Below the pieces are notes generated by a model. The model was not told where the DNA came from, ran no database searches, and saw only the letters and a program-made list of their open reading frames with translations. Shown one piece after another: positions 5,467 through 6,688 of a stretch of DNA of 6,688 nucleotides. The DNA comes from JALHRI01 sp044351685. Its GTDB lineage: Bacteria > Pseudomonadota > Alphaproteobacteria > Rickettsiales > UBA3002. The stretch lies in the NCBI GenBank assembly GCA_044351685.1, contig JBILFK010000087.1, positions 1 to 6,688 of the forward strand, read 5' to 3'. The translations under genes and the position numbers were made by a program. The first letter of the stretch is position 1. Every line of letters begins with the position of its first letter.

Positions 5467-6631
5467 AATGGCCGGAATTGGTAGCGGCGGCAATTTGCTG
5501 CTTCATTTGCTGGGCGGCAAGCGCGTAGCCGCCGTCGTTACCATCGATAAAGTGAATATGTGCATCGCTAGACGTAGAGGGAACAAAACACGTCATCAGC
5601 GCTTCCGCCGAATCGTGCGTGCCATATAACACATGGCCTTGTGCGTGTTCGCTTGCCAGATATGCCTTGATGATTACCGCTTTCTCCTTCGTGCAATCTA
5701 CTACCATGCGCAATAGGTCGTCGAATTTCCGGTAATCGGTATTCTGTACCATTTCTGCGCGGTAGCGTGCCACATTAAACCCGCCGATTTTACCGTTCGT
5801 CAGGTGCAGGATATGAAACAACAGAATCATGCCCACATGGGTTAACCACGCCTTCAATGTGGCGCGCAGCTCACCACGTTGCCAGACCATTTTTGCGGCT
5901 TGTAGCGCGCGCCTCCCCGGCCAGCTATAGCGCAGTTTTCGCTCTTGCACCGGGGCATGATCTTCGCCCAGAACCTTAAATATATGTGCCGAAATCCTAC
6001 CATAGAGCGCTGCACTGCTCTGGCTCTCGCGTGCCATCACCAGCAAGGTGAGCATAGTGCCCTTGGTGTTGTGAATGGGTTGCCAGCGGCACGACAGCCC
6101 TTCAAGGTTCGGGGGTGTCTGCACGCTATCATCGGTCAGCGCAAACCCTTCATGCTTCACTAATGTATCGGCCAGTTGCGCCCCACCCCCACGCAGCATC
6201 GCCATCACGCAGCCAGTGGGCGTTTGGTATTTTGCCACGCCAAGGGTTTTCCCACGACGTGTAATTTCTGCCGATGGCACTGCACCCACACGCAGCTCCA
6301 GCGCGTGGTGCGTGCGCGCATGCTGCGTTAATGCCTGCAACTCACGCACAATTGCTGGTAAAACCGAATTTGGCACTAGTATGGTCGCCCCATCGCCACC
6401 AAACACATAGGCAAGCGCAATATCTGGGCACGCGTTCACCGCCACCGTGATGCATGCTGCACCCACCATATTCACGTGTTTGTAGCGCCCCTCCTGAATC
6501 GCGCGGGTGGATTCCTTAATATCGGCCACTACCACCGACCAATCTTCTGGCAATGGCTGATAATGCACAGGGTCGTGGGCGTCCTCGAATCGGGTAAAGG
6601 CAGGAAGTTTCTTGAAAAAATCGTGATGCAT
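5465..6631 (-). CDS. DUF3095 family protein, nucleotidyl-cyclase-like
   Basis: A 388-residue protein of the DUF3095 family, whose function is not established as far as I know. The N-terminal half carries what look like class III cyclase signatures in order. VVVADIKEST (33-42) has Asp37 in the first metal position. FGGDGATIL (77-85) has Asp80 in the second, and it also resembles the GGDEF loop. ELRVGAVP (112-119) matches the cyclase 'RxGI' strand. A hydrophobic patch lies at about 262-277. NTDYRKFDD (297-305) and HIHFIDGNDGGYALA (358-372) are, from memory, conserved family motifs at the C-terminus. I chose ATG at 6631 because MHHDFFKKLPAF resembles the usual family start. An in-frame ATG at 6673 would add 14 residues. 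Neither has a clear Shine-Dalgarno sequence. The gene is convergent with rpsU and seems to stand alone. Cyclase activity is inference; the family call is firm. Confidence 0.88.
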   Translation of the reverse strand: MHHDFFKKLPAFTRFEDAHDPVHYQPLPEDWSVVVADIKESTRAIQEGRYKHVNMVGAACITVAVNACPDIALAYVFGGDGATILVPNSVLPAIVRELQALTQHARTHHALELRVGAVPSAEITRRGKTLGVAKYQTPTGCVMAMLRGGGAQLADTLVKHEGFALTDDSVQTPPNLEGLSCRWQPIHNTKGTMLTLLVMARESQSSAALYGRISAHIFKVLGEDHAPVQERKLRYSWPGRRALQAAKMVWQRGELRATLKAWLTHVGMILLFHILHLTNGKIGGFNVARYRAEMVQNTDYRKFDDLLRMVVDCTKEKAVIIKAYLASEHAQGHVLYGTHDSAEALMTCFVPSTSSDAHIHFIDGNDGGYALAAQQMKQQIAAATNSGH

Positions 6632-6688
6632 AGGATGCAGTATCGCAAACTGCGTACAAAAGAAAAGCCCCATGCGTCTAAGGCACGG
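6632..6688. other. Upstream region of the DUF3095 gene, nothing assignable
   Basis: Fifty-seven bases to the window edge. No ribosome binding site, no convincing promoter pair and no other gene start can be recognised. The minus-strand GATACT just upstream of the start could be a -10, but it has no matching -35. Confidence 0.4.

Overview
The window reads as ordinary chromosomal DNA of an alphaproteobacterium of moderate G+C. Four things point there: the proton-translocating transhydrogenase is split into three genes (the Rhodospirillum-type layout), a GapR/DUF2312 gene is present, purE-purK lies close to rpsU, and the S21 protein has the arginine/lysine-rich tail usual in that class. I cannot name a genus. 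No phage, plasmid, transposase, CRISPR or RNA gene is visible.

Layout, left to right. (1) Positions 1-2929, minus strand: the transhydrogenase operon, transcribed as pntAA, pntAB, pntB. The two internal junctions are 9 nt each, with the ribosome binding site overlapping the previous stop codon. pntB lacks only its last few codons at the window edge. (2) 2930-3015: a short divergent regulatory region with two overlapping TGCAA inverted repeats. (3) 3016-4587, plus strand: purE and purK, 3 nt apart, the two-step AIR carboxylation of purine synthesis. (4) 4588-4790: an intergenic region full of hairpins. It holds a repeat-like cluster, a minus-strand terminator for the next gene, and an interleaved pair of inverted repeats. 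(5) 4791-5063, minus: a GapR-like nucleoid protein. (6) 5064-5208: a second divergent region, with the rpsU promoter and a perfect consensus DnaA box in its -35/-10 spacer. (7) 5209-5412, plus: rpsU, starting with TTG. (8) 5433-5466: a strong hairpin terminator shared with the convergent gene. (9) 5465-6631, minus: a DUF3095 protein with class III cyclase-like motifs. The last 57 bases hold nothing I can assign.

Most genes are growth-linked housekeeping: NADPH supply, purine synthesis, chromosome topology during replication, and translation initiation. The least understood item is the DUF3095 protein, which looks like an undescribed nucleotidyl-cyclase-fold enzyme. The most interesting regulatory signal is the DnaA box inside the rpsU promoter, next to the replication-linked gapR gene. 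I found no clear new multi-gene system.
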